This document shows positions 1 to 10,201 of a stretch of 64,000 nt of DNA, in pieces. The position numbers and the translations under genes were made by a program. The stretch is from Lichtheimia corymbifera B2541 (lineage: Eukaryota > Mucoromycota > Mucoromycetes > Mucorales > Lichtheimiaceae): assembly GCA_000697475.1 (NCBI GenBank), contig JNEU01001003.1, positions 186,001 to 250,000 of the forward strand, in the 5' to 3' direction. Each line of letters opens with the position of its first letter. Within the stretch, counting starts at the first letter, position 1. Below the pieces are notes generated by a model. It ran no database searches and was not told the DNA's origin. It saw nothing but the letters and a program-made list of their open reading frames with translations.

Positions 1-1
1 T

Positions 2-1179
2 GCTTACAAACGCCATTATCAGACACACATTGCACCCACATTCAGCAATGACCAGCAACAACAGCAGCAGCAGCAGCAGCAGCAGCCAACTTCACCCACA
101 AACCAATTTCAGAATCGCAAAGACGATGATTTTCTGCATCTAGTCCCTATCGGGCGTGAGTGGCAAGCACCATCGGCCGATCGAAAGGACCCATTGGAAG
201 AGCTCATCGATGAAATCACAGCCAGTCAACCTATTGAATATATCCCTTTTGTCGATTACAAACCCGTTCACGTTGCCAATGTGCCAGGTAATTTATTACC
301 TTGTTGGAGTGTGGAAGCTCTTTTTACTCATCATCCTCGCTGATTGTTAGCCGAAATTATGCTTCATGTGCTGCGACACCTCATTTTACGCTCCGTCTCG
401 TCGGTGGCCAATTTTGCATTGGTGTGCAAGAACTTTTTCTTAATGACAAGGTCACCTTCCTTGTGGCGATATGCATGCGAACATGCCTTCAAATCACCCT
501 ACATGACAGTTGACAATGCTCGCAAATTTCAAGCGGATTACGTAAAGATCTATGGTGGCCATTGGATGCGCATGTTTATTGAGCGACCCAGGTTACGATA
601 TGATGGTATCTACATTTCTACATGCAATTACGTCAGGTAAGCTGCGGTTGGCAATATGTACACAAGGCAACCACTAACATGGCATATGTTATTAGACCTG
701 GATCCAATGAAAACACGTATAATCAACCAGTGCATTTGGTGACCTATTACCGGTACTTGCGATTCTTCCCCGATGGCACGATTATCAAATACTTATCGAC
801 GGATGAGCCAGCCCAAGTGGTCCGCTTGTTGACTCCTGAATTCAGTCGGAAGCAAGTATTCCGTGGGCATTTTGAGCAATCAGACGGCACGGTGTATATC
901 GAAATGAAGGATTGGCTACGACCACGAGAAGATTTCCGTATGACACTAGAGATCAAGAGTACGCATCGTGGTCGACATAACAAGCTCGTGTGGCTGGATT
1001 ATTCAAGTTTCCCAGATGGAAGAGAAGAGGATGAAAGTTCATATGATCTTAAAATGATGAAGCCATACTTTTTCAGCCCGGTACGCAGCTACCATGTGGA
1101 TCCACCCTCTACACCACTCCATGATCTTGTTGGCCCACTCACAAGGAGACGCGGTACTGGCAGAGTATTGAAAAATTAG
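2..1179 (+). CDS. F-box protein, FBXO9/Hrt3-like (5' end outside window)
   Basis: Predicted substrate adaptor of an SCF ubiquitin ligase. Three exons are visible: from the window edge to 287, 351-636 and 696-1179. The introns (288-350, 637-695) have GT-AG ends and both keep phase. The visible protein is about 351 aa. It has a Gln run from a CAG repeat (61-89), an acidic linker, then an F-box opening with VPAEIMLHVLRHL, and a C-terminal domain with HLVTYYRYLRFFPDG that is typical of FBXO9 and yeast Hrt3. Family members carry TPR-like repeats before the F-box; that part lies outside the window. The stop is TAG at 1177. It converges with the DUF4436 gene 78 bp away. The family call is confident; the substrate is unknown. 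Confidence 0.85.
61..89 (+). repeat. CAG repeat coding for Gln run
   Basis: Nine to ten CAG triplets in frame in the F-box gene. Confidence 0.85.
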
Positions 1180-1257
1180 AATATAATATAGATCGATAGA
1201 CATTTTGATCATCTATTTAAATTTGCCTTTTTTTGTTGTTGTCCTACTGCAAATTAT

Positions 1258-2484
1258 TTAGACTACAGTGGGGTTGCTATGATGGGACGGTAACCGCTCA
1301 ATATGCTCGACGCATGGCTTTTCAACATCGGCTGATGAACCAAAGCGTTGAGAATGAAAACGATGCTCTACATCATCTTCCTTGCTCCATCGTATGACCC
1401 AGCATGATAAAATGGCTATGCTGACACAGGCAATGATAGCCATGTTCCTATGATCAAGATGCATGTTAATAAGGGTAAATGATGGCGATGTAGTGACACT
1501 ACCAATAAAAGCTGAGGATATCAGATGTGCATCCAATGGCAGGGGCTCCTGGTTGAGCTGAACGTAAGGCTGGCAATGCAAACAACATGGTAAGCCCAAT
1601 CATACTTGCATGGGCATTGATATGTCGCCTACAGCGCACCACCTGATAACCAAAGAGCAACATGACAAGTGACATTGCCCACATGAGTACACACACAAAG
1701 AGACTAAAGCCAATTGTCGTGGTAGATCGGCCTGTGACAATATGCAAGCCAACACGATCTTGGTTGGGTTTCGATGGTATCAATGTAGGCTGGAATGCAA
1801 ATGATGTCAAGCTTGCACTGAGCTGAAAAGTAATGGGGATAGCATGGTTTGTATCATTGACATAGGTTGCTGCCACTTCAAATGACCCAGTATACTTGTC
1901 AAAAGGATAATCGATTTCATCGCCATCATTGTAACTCAGGCTGACGTCCAGTGGATTATCACTCTCGCCTGCTTCAATGGTATAGCTGATCATGGATGAA
2001 AACGATACCCTGATCGGTTGGCTATTGTGATGCACAATAGAAGTTAATACGCGATGGCAATGATAAAGAATGATGATCAACGTACTTTAATTGTCCATAT
2101 TGATTCGCCAGAGTCCCATTGGGCTGTACAATGCAATGCATACGAAACTTTTTCTCTGCAAAATCAACATCGAGCACTGTACTACTAATGTGCAAGGATT
2201 CTCCATGTGTGTTTGCAGCGCTGTACCGTATCAAGGTCGTATCCCTATGCCGTATGCTCAATATGGATGCGGTCTATATAATAATAACGCCATTACCTGC
2301 CCTCCATTGTATACACCTTCCACGTCGGTACTGCATGTAACCATACATACATCAGTCCAAGATCGGCAATTCATTGTGAGAGCTCACCAATGACTGCGAT
2401 AAGAATGGATGCTACCATAAGCACAATGAGTGCACGCCAACATAATTTGCTCTGTGGGAGTTTTGATACAAGACTGTTCTTCAT
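1258..2484 (-). CDS. DUF4436 membrane protein
   Basis: Integral membrane protein of the fungal/bacterial DUF4436 family, biochemical role unknown. Proposed exons on the minus strand are 2484-2388, a 14-nt exon near 2334-2321, 2273-2086, 2021-1503 and 1447-1258, summing to exactly 336 codons (335 aa). The start ATG precedes a transmembrane segment (LIVLMVASILIAVI). A lumenal domain with the family motif YPFDKYTGSFEVAA follows. The C-terminal membrane part carries MWAMSLVMLLFGYQVV and the signature FALPALRSAQPGAPAIG, then a last helix. The 3' introns (1448-1502, 2022-2085) are clear. The 14-nt exon is the least certain part, but no other join I tried restores the frame. Confidence 0.8.
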
Positions 2485-3659
2485 GACTGCGTAAGAAAAA
2501 AGAAAGAAATAAAGAGCCAAATGGAGGAGAGGAGCAACAAAAATACTGTAAATGAAAAGGGGGTTCACTTTCACTAGTTTAGGGGCACTCTATTCATTCA
2601 CAGTGGAAGATAAGCCATACATGCCAATCAACCCCATCACCCAAAAAGAAATATGCTACGCTTGGATAGTGCGAGCCATTGAGTCACTAGTGCCACGACT
2701 TGAATATTACCATTATTACATGATTGCGAGATGTTGTCAAAAGAGTATAAAGTGGTAGTGGGATCAAGTTTTGTGGTGCTACGTGAGCATACTTTTGCTG
2801 TGTGTGATCTAGTGACAACGTGCAAAGCAATTCCAGGGACCAAGCAGGCTGTGCGTTACGTTGCTCGGTTGTGCGTGAGTGTGTGTCACATGAAGCAAAA
2901 GGGATTGATCTCTACGACAACTGACGGACTTTTTTTTGCGTGCCAAGAAATTGAAGGTGCTGCAATAAGATTAGAATTAAGGCTCTTAGTAACCAATACA
3001 ATGGATGAGGAAGCCAAGTTGAACATGTGCATTACTTTCCAAAGCAATTAACAAGTGCTTTGATATGTGAAGAAAAAAGTGCCGTGTGTGATGCATGATA
3101 TGAGTGTGTATCGAGGAGGAAGAGAGCTGTGTAACCCACAAGCACACGGACATTGCTTTTCTTTAGGATGGGGGTTTTTTACATGTGCAAGTACGCGTGT
3201 ACTATGCAATATTATGCGTGCCATCGATTGGTATGGATCTGAGAGCCCTTGGTTACCTCCTTGGTTGTTTGCATCCAATCTTGCATATAGCATTGGTGCA
3301 TCAGTAAAAGTGTTTGTAGATGAGTAGTTGCAGTAGTAGTAGCAGTAAAGAGGGGTCATGTAAAGCAATACGATGTAAACAAAAGGACTAAAAGTGGATA
3401 TGATGGATGTTTACATGATTACTCGTAAAAGGATGATGAGGAGCGATCTCAAAACAAGATGCTTGTTGTTGCTGCTGCTGCTGCTGCTGCTTCTGCTGAT
3501 GTTGCTGCAAGTGCATACTCCCAAATAAGGCTCAATACCCGGGCCCCGCTGCTGTGCTTTGCTTGCTCTCTCTTTCTCTCTCTCTCTCTCTCTCTTTTTC
3601 TTTCTCTTTCTCCACGTACTTTCTTTTCCCTCTTCATCACCTTTACAAGGGCACTTCGC
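2485..3659. other. intergenic region with CT-rich tract
   Basis: Divergent intergenic space between the DUF4436 gene and the Cys-rich protein gene. Short open frames on both strands (for example 2731-3051) have no recognisable domain, start context or splice pattern. A GCT repeat (3470-3491) and a TC microsatellite running into a long pyrimidine-rich tract (about 3565-3650) sit just before the next start codon, in the place of a core promoter or 5' UTR. Confidence 0.5.
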
Positions 3660-5259
3660 ATGGCCGAGAATCAAGTGTTTGGATTTCCTCATGTAAGTAT
3701 GCTTGTTTCCCAGGAACCGCGTCCCATCTTTCTAATGAGCAACAGCAGAACAACCCACAGTCTGGTTCGAGCACCAATAGTCCACGCCTTTTGCCCATTC
3801 GCAAGGTATATTATTTTTTATTCCCATTCATATGGTTCATTAGCTAAAGCTGTTGTTTAGAATGCCTGCATTGTATGTGGCATATGCTTTACGTGTTCCA
3901 AGGTAAGTTTTAGGAGGAGGAGGGGATTTCAGTGTATATATTTATATATGATGTATATAGTACTATGGAGAAGATTGTGTATGCAACGAGATCCAGCCAC
4001 GACGCGGCAAGAATCTTCCAGAGGGTACACTTGATTCGAGGGCCAAAAAGCTACATCCCCAGGACAAGGATGATTACGAGTTTTCCATGAAATGGCTTAC
4101 TGATCATGCACATGGGATGCATAAGGACGAACATGGAGCAGTGGTGGGTCTCAGTGATATGGCACAAGTGTCTCTTTGCAAGGCACATAGCAGCACATTG
4201 TACCGCGCCCAAAAGAAGCACGAACGTAGCAAACAGCAGCCTTCTCTTCCGCCGCCTACTATCTCGCCTCCGCCAGAGTATAACGGATTTATGGATATGG
4301 ATTATCATCGTCCAATGGATTATTACCATCATCATCACCATCCTCCTCCTCATCCTCCGCCTCCTTCAGCATCCTATCAGCCCATGATGATTGATGGCCG
4401 CAGTAGTCTGGCTGCAAGAGTACGCAATATGGGACGCATTGAACAGTATCATGGAGAGCCACCTGATTTATCCAACATGTCGAGTTCAACATCTCTCAAA
4501 CGTAAACGCACTGAAGGTGCTGCACGATCCAGCGCATCTACGCCACTTTTAGCACATCCGTATACATCACCCTCGTCTCCGATACCCCACGTAGATAACA
4601 ACAATAACAATAACAACAACAATGGTAGCTGCTTTTCAATGCATCAACTTCCACCATTGCAACAGCAACCACCACCGCCACCACCATCTGCAGGTCCACA
4701 TCATCCATTACCACATCATCACCATCATCCACCTCCACCTCCTCATCATCCTCATCATCAAGCACCATCTCCACGTAATCCTACAGCTTCCATGTCAGCT
4801 CTACCATTACCACGACAATACCAACCTTCATCCGATGATGGTATTCCTGGTGGTCTAAGTAGAAGAATGTCGTCTCCTCAATATCACTTTCAACAATCAC
4901 CACCTCCAGGCCCTGCACCTTTTGCATCGTGTTCATCATCTTCATCGCCATCTTTGGACGCACCTAGTGTGGATACAGTGTCTTTAAAGAGCAGCAACAC
5001 ACAACAACCCACCTATTATGTTCGCAACTTGGCCATCACGGATTCATTCACTTTTCGTGACTTATTGACCGAAGTCGAGATGATTGGATCGCCACCAGCA
5101 GGCAAACGTATTGTGATATCGGATGAAAAGAATGAGAGGATTTATCCTATGGATCAGCCTATCCGCAGTGTCATTCGACGACCTGTTTCTACACATGTTG
5201 AACTTTGTCTTGGTCTCAAAGATACGCCATCAATCGATTGGAGCACGTATACCTCATGA
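3660..5259 (+). CDS. Cys-cluster, His/Pro-rich protein of unknown function
   Basis: Four exons: 3660-3692, 3746-3805, 3861-3902 and 3961-5259, all joined in phase 0, giving 477 aa. The first intron (3693-3745) ends at a CAG after a TCTAAT branch site; the nearer AG at 3714-3715 would break the frame. Near residues 30-55 is a cluster CIVCGICFTC followed by CVC, which could bind zinc. The middle (residues about 110-350) is low complexity: His runs, poly-Pro, an Asn run and Ser-rich stretches. The last 85 residues are well ordered (YYVRNLAITDSFTFRDLL...), with alternating strand and helix character like a small beta-grasp domain; that fold is only an inference. A basic KRKR near residue 180 could be a nuclear signal. 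I do not recognise the family. Confidence 0.72.
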
Positions 5260-5598
5260 TTTTGTTATTGTTCAAGTACGATCTTTCTTTTATCATATAG
5301 ATACCTTCAGAAAAATACGGGGAAAAAAGTTATCTCTTTCATTATCTCTCTCTTGTCTCCCTTTCACGCCATCATCACATATCCCTTTTTCTTTTTCGAT
5401 TTTCTTTCCTGATACTCTTATGTATTGTTGATTTCTATCTCTATAATATACACTTTCATGTCGGCCTAATATTACTATTACTGGGAAAGGACATTGTTTT
5501 GAGCTGCACTTGATTTGGAAACCAGGACACTAAAAGATCATCTCCTTTACACACTCATACGCACATACACACGACATAATCGTCTTTTTACTCTTGTC
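5260..5598. other. 3' UTR and promoter space
   Basis: Short intergenic region with a TCTCTCTCTC tract at about 5335-5360 and AT-rich stretches. No gene or RNA seen. Confidence 0.4.
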
Positions 5599-5872
5599 AT
5601 GCCATTTTGGAATCCTCGCAGCCCCCCACCTCATGCTGGTGCTATGAACAGCAACGTAAAGAAAGAAGAGCCTTCCTTTTGGTATCCAAGGTATTATAAT
5701 GTTGTTGTTGTCAAGGAGACCGTACTACATGCCAACTACTATTGCTATTAGGAAACACGATTTATCTGCTGCTGCATGGGAAAACCAACCTATCATGTCG
5801 CAATCTGATCCTGTCGTCGAGATTAAATATACGTATTTGAAGGATCCACCACCCGCCCCAAAGAAAGAATAG
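5599..5872 (+). CDS. small protein, 70 aa, unknown
   Basis: Two exons, 5599-5690 and 5752-5872, with a clean GTATTA...TTAG intron that keeps phase (AG|G, Arg), giving 70 aa. The protein starts MPFWNPRSPPPHAG and ends KDPPPAPKKE, with two Trp-containing aromatic patches and Pro-rich ends. There is no signal peptide or membrane span. Reading through the intron hits a stop, and the spliced frame is clean to a TAG, which supports a real gene. Pro and Lys at both ends suggest a binding peptide or a subunit accessory piece, but I do not recognise a family. Confidence 0.55.
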
Positions 5873-7136
5873 TAGTCGATATGCATATGTCTCCTATATG
5901 TATAGACGTTGTAGACTAGATTATTACAATAACGTTCTACAAAGTTCATGAAATGTAACGTAGCATGTTCCACTACATGCAGACGACTTCTTATCTCTTT
6001 TTTTCTTCACTGCTAGCCATAACCATTTGAGTGCCTACTTGATATTGGGTGAAAAAAGCTAGCGGTATGGCGGGAACACATACACACACAGCAAGTTTGT
6101 TGATAAGGGGTATTGTTTGTTGCACATAACTTTGTCCTAAAAAGGGGCTCACAAAACTACAAGTACATATCATTCATGTCTCTCACCCTCTTTCTCTTTT
6201 CCCCCACTACAACATCAGCATCAACCTTTTATACGGTGTGAATCTGTAAGGGGTTATTGGAATTCAAATTCCAGTTATGGATCATATATCAAGAACGCCG
6301 TTATACCATCCCTATGGCGGGAAACATCTATGTCTGCCGACGATTCTCAACTTTTTCTTCTCAAAGAATCGAGCAATGTTTTATTTCGTGAAATTTGAGC
6401 ACAGCAAATGATTCGTGATTGCAGATGATGATGGGTGGCATTGTTGTTTGATGACATGGATATTGCCACCTTGCCTATCTCAAATACTGATTCATCCAAC
6501 GACAATCAATCATACCAATCTTTTTGTGCAGCCGTCCTATCCATATATCAGCCTTGTCACCATCCCCAACAAACATTTATCGGTGGGAGGGAAACTATAA
6601 TCGTGGTTTGGGAACGATAGGGAAATGGTACACTAGCAATTATATGATCATCAACGACAATGATGGTGATACCATGACAGACGCAGGGACTTCAACAACT
6701 CGTACGGCGAATGATGCTAAACTCCAGTTTATCAAAAGACTACTTTCTTAGGGACATACTTATGGCACCTACAAAATATCACCTTTTAAGCCGCAAGTGG
6801 ATCTATCAGTTGTTGATTTTCCATCACTATGCTTGACCACTTTATCAGTTCGAGCCATCATAACAACAATTCCCACGCCCGCTCACATATAAATAAGGCT
6901 GTTGTCACCAACACTATTACGCACCTTTTCTTTCTACTTATATGCATACCATCATCAATCAATGGCCCTTAGTAAGTCTCAAGGATGGTCTTTATGCGAT
7001 CCCCAAAATGAGGGTACTCATGCATTCATCTATGTAGCTCACTTCATTGATCATTGGTGCCTAATGACACTTGGCTGTGTTCCGTGATGGATCCTTTGTG
7101 GTAGGTATACCTATCATTTATAGGTAAAAGGCAACC
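5873..7136. other. gene-poor region
   Basis: About 1.26 kb with only short open frames that lack recognisable motifs or convincing splice structure. A TATA-like CATATAAATAAGG lies at 6885-6897, before a short frame starting at 6961; I cannot support a gene there. Confidence 0.4.
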
Positions 7137-7292
7137 TCAGACTGATGGAAAATTTGGGACTCCTTTGTAGGTGACATAAGTCCACGCCTTTCTTTGCCTC
7201 AACCCATCCAAGGGTGCCATCCTTGCTGTCTGCGTAGGGCTCAACGACCAGAGGATCAGGATGGCGAAGAGGAACCTGTTTATGAAGGCCAT
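7137..7292 (-). CDS. possible small secreted peptide, 51 aa
   Basis: Intronless frame of 51 codons. The first 23 residues (MAFINRFLFAILILWSL, then SPTQTA) form a textbook signal peptide: one basic residue, a hydrophobic core, and an AxA-like end. The remaining 28 residues are basic and aromatic with no Cys. No homolog comes to mind. A frame this short can arise by chance; the only positive evidence is the signal-peptide shape. It could instead be the first exon of a longer gene. Confidence 0.25.
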   Translation of the reverse strand: MAFINRFLFAILILWSLSPTQTARMAPLDGLRQRKAWTYVTYKGVPNFPSV

Positions 7293-7939
7293 AATTCTAT
7301 CATGGATTATATGTTCAATTCCTTTCGCAGTGATTCGTGGACACAACACAGATCGAACATAGCATATTAAGGTGCTCATACTCAAACACACATCTTCAGA
7401 AACGAGCACCGACCGGTTGTAATGGAAGATGAATCATCGTCTTAGTGAAAAAGTGAGATCGAAAAGAATAATAAATGCTTCAGGTCTAGGCTTACCCATC
7501 GAGAATTGATCAGGTAACCCTAGATCAACCCCTTCACCAAATGTGTTATTGACCCAACTGTAACGATAGCATTCATTTGTTTGAGCAACGTTAGAGGCTA
7601 TAGTGTTTCCTTTGTTGTTTTCAAGAGGTTTTCTTCAATCAACCGGAGCTCTTATTAATCTTCTTCTGAAAGAGCCTGCTGTGTTTTCTTTCTGCTTGCT
7701 CTTTTTTTTTGCGATGTAATCCTTAAAGTCGGTAGTCTTTCGATTGTGCATGATTTTGCAATAACCACATATTAGCCATTGTGGATACCTTGCAATGAAT
7801 GAGAAGCTTGTTTACCTGATATTGATGAAAATGTGAATAAAGCGAGAGGGATTTGACCCGCGGCGTAGGCATACTGATTTTATTGCCCCCTTATAGTGTA
7901 TGTAAGCATGGCCTATTCATGTACTCGTGCCATATTGTA
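7293..7939. other. unannotated intergenic stretch
   Basis: No supported gene, RNA or repeat. AT-rich with scattered stops in all frames. Confidence 0.4.
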
Positions 7940-8374
7940 TTACATCTCACCCTTTCTTGAGCATAATGAATTAAGCTTGCAGTGAGCCAAGCAGTGTATG
8001 TAACAAGCTCGATGTTGGTCATCATCGCTCTCGAATTTAACGGTGTTACAAACGAACAAAAGGAACTTGATACGATGCTGTGAACCATGGCACTGGCTAT
8101 GGGTTTTTGAAGGTATCCCGATCAAAGACGACATGATGGGAACAAAATAGAGATGTGTGGAATAAAAGCGTTGGACGACAACATCCATCTTGTTTATATT
8201 ATTGCACGCTGGGTGTGGGTACTTCTGGGGACCACAAAGAATGATAAAATGTTTGTTGAAAATGGTGACGCACTGATAGATTGATGCTGGATCCTTGATG
8301 TGATCGATTGTGCATGCATAATTCAGGATCTGAGATAGCAAATTGTCGATTTCCATCATCCAACATGGTATCAA
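7940..8374 (-). CDS. uncertain open frame, 144 aa
   Basis: An uninterrupted 144-codon frame, rich in Cys and His, with no domain I recognise and no clear signal peptide or repeated motif. It begins about 195 bp from the TRIM retroelement. Its length is at the upper end of what chance gives in DNA of this composition. It may be an orphan gene, a gene remnant or chance. Confidence 0.2.
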   Translation of the reverse strand: MIPCWMMEIDNLLSQILNYACTIDHIKDPASIYQCVTIFNKHFIILCGPQKYPHPACNNINKMDVVVQRFYSTHLYFVPIMSSLIGIPSKTHSQCHGSQHRIKFLLFVCNTVKFESDDDQHRACYIHCLAHCKLNSLCSRKGEM

Positions 8375-8568
8375 TAACCCAAATTACTTGCTGTGCTCAA
8401 GTTCCCCGGAATAAAACGCTGTTTGAGGATGTATGTGTAAGCGTTCGTTTTAAAAGAGATGTCGCTGTGATCTCCATAGTCGATAAGCATCGTTCAATGG
8501 TAAACACGACGAAAACGGGAAAACAGCAAAATGCCATGAAAACACATCACGTGATCGACTTCCGAAGG

Positions 8569-8778
8569 TGTCGGATGATATTTTAGATTTGTAATGTTGC
8601 ACATGCTGCGGTGCTGAGCAGCCTTTATAAAAGGCTGCTGCAACACCGAGAATAAATCTTTAGCTTTTGATCCGGTGAATCATAGTTCTTGTCTATATTG
8701 AGCGGGTAGTTGTAAAGAGGTGTTTACATCCCTGGCTACGGTGTTATACCGCCAGACGACGCAAAAGGATATACGACA
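8569..8778 (+). repeat. 5' LTR of TRIM element
   Basis: 210-bp LTR with a TATAAAA box at about 8626-8632 inside a near-palindrome (AGCAGCC ... GGCTGCT) and an AATAAA signal at 8651-8656. These are the expected promoter and polyadenylation signals of a compact LTR. Confidence 0.85.
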
Positions 8779-9201
8779 ATTGGTAGCTGATGAAGTTTCT
8801 TTCCACTTGCCTGCTGCTTCCTCTTCACCCTCCGTATCAAGTTTTTTCTCAAGGTCGTTTCTCCAACGCAAGCTGGTTTCTGTGCTCGTTGTGCGGTGTG
8901 CTCGTCTGGTTCTCTGTTGTTTGTCCTTCCTCTCCTCTCTGTGCAAAATCTACTATCCTTTGGTCTCGCTGCTTGGTCCTCTTTGTTTTCTCGTTTTTGC
9001 CTTTGTGCCGTCGTGAGCCCTGGCCGAGTAGCCAATAAGTGCTCTGTTTTCGTTCTTGCCCGTGTGCCGTCTTGCTTCGTGATCTGGACGTTAAACCTTC
9101 TTCGTGGTCTTGTCTTTTCGTTTCGTTTCTCTTTTGGTGCCCTGCTGTCGTTTCTATGGTGATTATGTACGAGGACGTACAACAGTTTGGAGGGAGGATA
9201 A

Positions 9202-9411
9202 TGTCGGATGATATTTTAGATTTGTAATGTTGCACATGCTGCGGTGCTGAGCAGCCTTTATAAAAGGCTGCTGCGACACCGAGAATAAATCTTTAGCTTT
9301 TGATCCGGTGAATCATAGTTCTTGTCTATATTGAGCGGGTAGTTGTAAAGAGGTGTTTACATCCCTGGCTACGGTGTTATACCGCCAGACGACGCAAAAG
9401 GATATACGACA
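9202..9411 (+). repeat. 3' LTR of TRIM element
   Basis: Second copy of the 210-bp LTR. The one difference I see is CTGCGACACC here against CTGCAACACC in the 5' copy. Confidence 0.85.
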
Positions 9412-9458
9412 AAGGAAAACAAAAGATGTAAAGGACCGAATTCTCGGTGCTTTTCATA

Positions 9459-9532
9459 TGATTCCAATGAGGTTCGAACTCATGCCCTCCTGTGTGTTAG
9501 ACAGGTGTGATAACCAACTACACCATGGAATC
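9459..9532 (-). tRNA. tRNA-Val (anticodon AAC)
   Basis: The minus strand folds as a tRNA. The acceptor arms are GATTCCA and TGGAATC. The D-arm contains GTGTAGTTGGTTATCAC (B-box and A-box both fit). The anticodon arm is CCTGT-CTAACAC-ACAGG with AAC in the loop, and the T-arm contains GGTTCGAAC when read in tRNA sense (GAGTTCGAACCTC). There is no intron. The 3' end lies 47 bp from the TRIM element. A 19-bp motif shared with the other tRNA gene lies 46 bp upstream. Confidence 0.92.
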
Positions 9533-9577
9533 ATGTTTTCTTGCTTCTTGTTTTTTTATTCGGGCGCACATATATAA

Positions 9578-9596
9578 ACCACAAAATTTCCATATA
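9578..9596 (-). promoter_or_regulatory. shared upstream motif of tRNA-Val gene
   Basis: Read toward the tRNA, the sequence is TATATGGAAATTTTGTGGT, beginning about 64 bp and ending 46 bp before the mature 5' end. The identical 19 bases lie upstream of tRNA-Arg at 29158-29176. The position and TATA-like start suggest an external polymerase III promoter element. Confidence 0.6.
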
Positions 9597-10201
9597 GAGA
9601 AGACAAAAAGTCGTTGTATGTTGATGAAAGTAGCACCATGATGTAGCGGAGTGGCCAAGGAGTATGATATTGAAGACGCCATCTTGTTTGGGAGGATCGT
9701 TGTGGAGCAATTTGGAGTAGAAGTAGCTGAATTTGCTTACGTAAACTTACGTAATCAAAAAGGGTCCTACCTGAACCCTGAACATATTAACCAATAGTTT
9801 TGGCGGATTCGGCTTCTAACGGTGAAACAGACCACATGTAATATAATAAAGGTAGTAGTTATGAGGCATCCATTGATGGTTTTTCAAAAACACCGATTTA
9901 TTTGTCAATAAAGTATAACATTGTTGCTTGTCATGTGGACATAATAATATCCATAGTGTTTTACAACTTGTATTTTTTATTTCTAATATGTGGACATGGG
10001 AGGTTTTTTATACTTTAAATGATGGATGATGTCTAGATGTAGAATTGTGATTTGGGGATAACCAGGTGTGGATGCGAGGCTATGCTGGATCGTTGTGTAG
10101 ACAGAAAAAAAAAAAAAGAAACCCGCTCATGCTTGCGCACAAAAATTCTTCCTCCCGACACACTTACCTCTTCACTATACCCGATCGCATCAACCATCGC
10201 A
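9597..10201. other. intergenic region
   Basis: No supported gene. A stretch at about 9641-9665 loosely resembles the 5' half of a tRNA but does not fold into one. Confidence 0.4.

Larger units (their letters stand above)
8569..9411 (+). mobile_element. TRIM-type miniature LTR retrotransposon
   Basis: 843 bp with two 210-bp direct repeats (8569-8778 and 9202-9411) that I find differing at one base. Each repeat starts TGTCG and ends CGACA, the usual TG...CA ends with a 5-bp terminal inverted repeat. After the 5' LTR and two bases lies TGGTAGCTGA, which matches the form of a primer-binding site for initiator tRNA-Met (typical 3' end GCTACCA). Before the 3' LTR lies a purine tract GGAGGGAGGATAA. 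The internal part is only 423 bp, CT-rich on the plus strand, with no gag, protease or reverse transcriptase, so the element must depend on enzymes from elsewhere. Near-identical LTRs imply a recent insertion. Confidence 0.88.
8565..9415. repeat. target-site duplication AAGG flanking the TRIM element
   Basis: The four bases AAGG lie directly before the 5' LTR (8565-8568) and directly after the 3' LTR (9412-9415). This fits a short duplication made at integration. Confidence 0.6.

Noticed and set aside
3693..3713. Very short intron GTAAGTATGC...CCCAG (21-23 nt) in the Cys-rich gene
   Set aside because: Too short for splicing and it breaks the frame; the acceptor at 3743-3745 gives a 53-nt intron with a branch site and correct phase.
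4289..4963. Antisense and shifted frames opposite the His/Pro-rich protein
   Set aside because: Asp/Glu/Val-rich shadows of CAT/CCA repeats in the real gene.
8736..9235. Overlapping open frames on both strands inside the TRIM element (up to 148 aa)
   Set aside because: They come from the skewed CT/GA composition of the internal region and the LTRs; no gag, protease or RT motif is present and several frames are open at once.
9641..9700. tRNA-like sequence (GTAGCGGAGTGGCCAAGG)
   Set aside because: Resembles the 5' half of a tRNA but has no matching 3' acceptor arm or T-arm within range.
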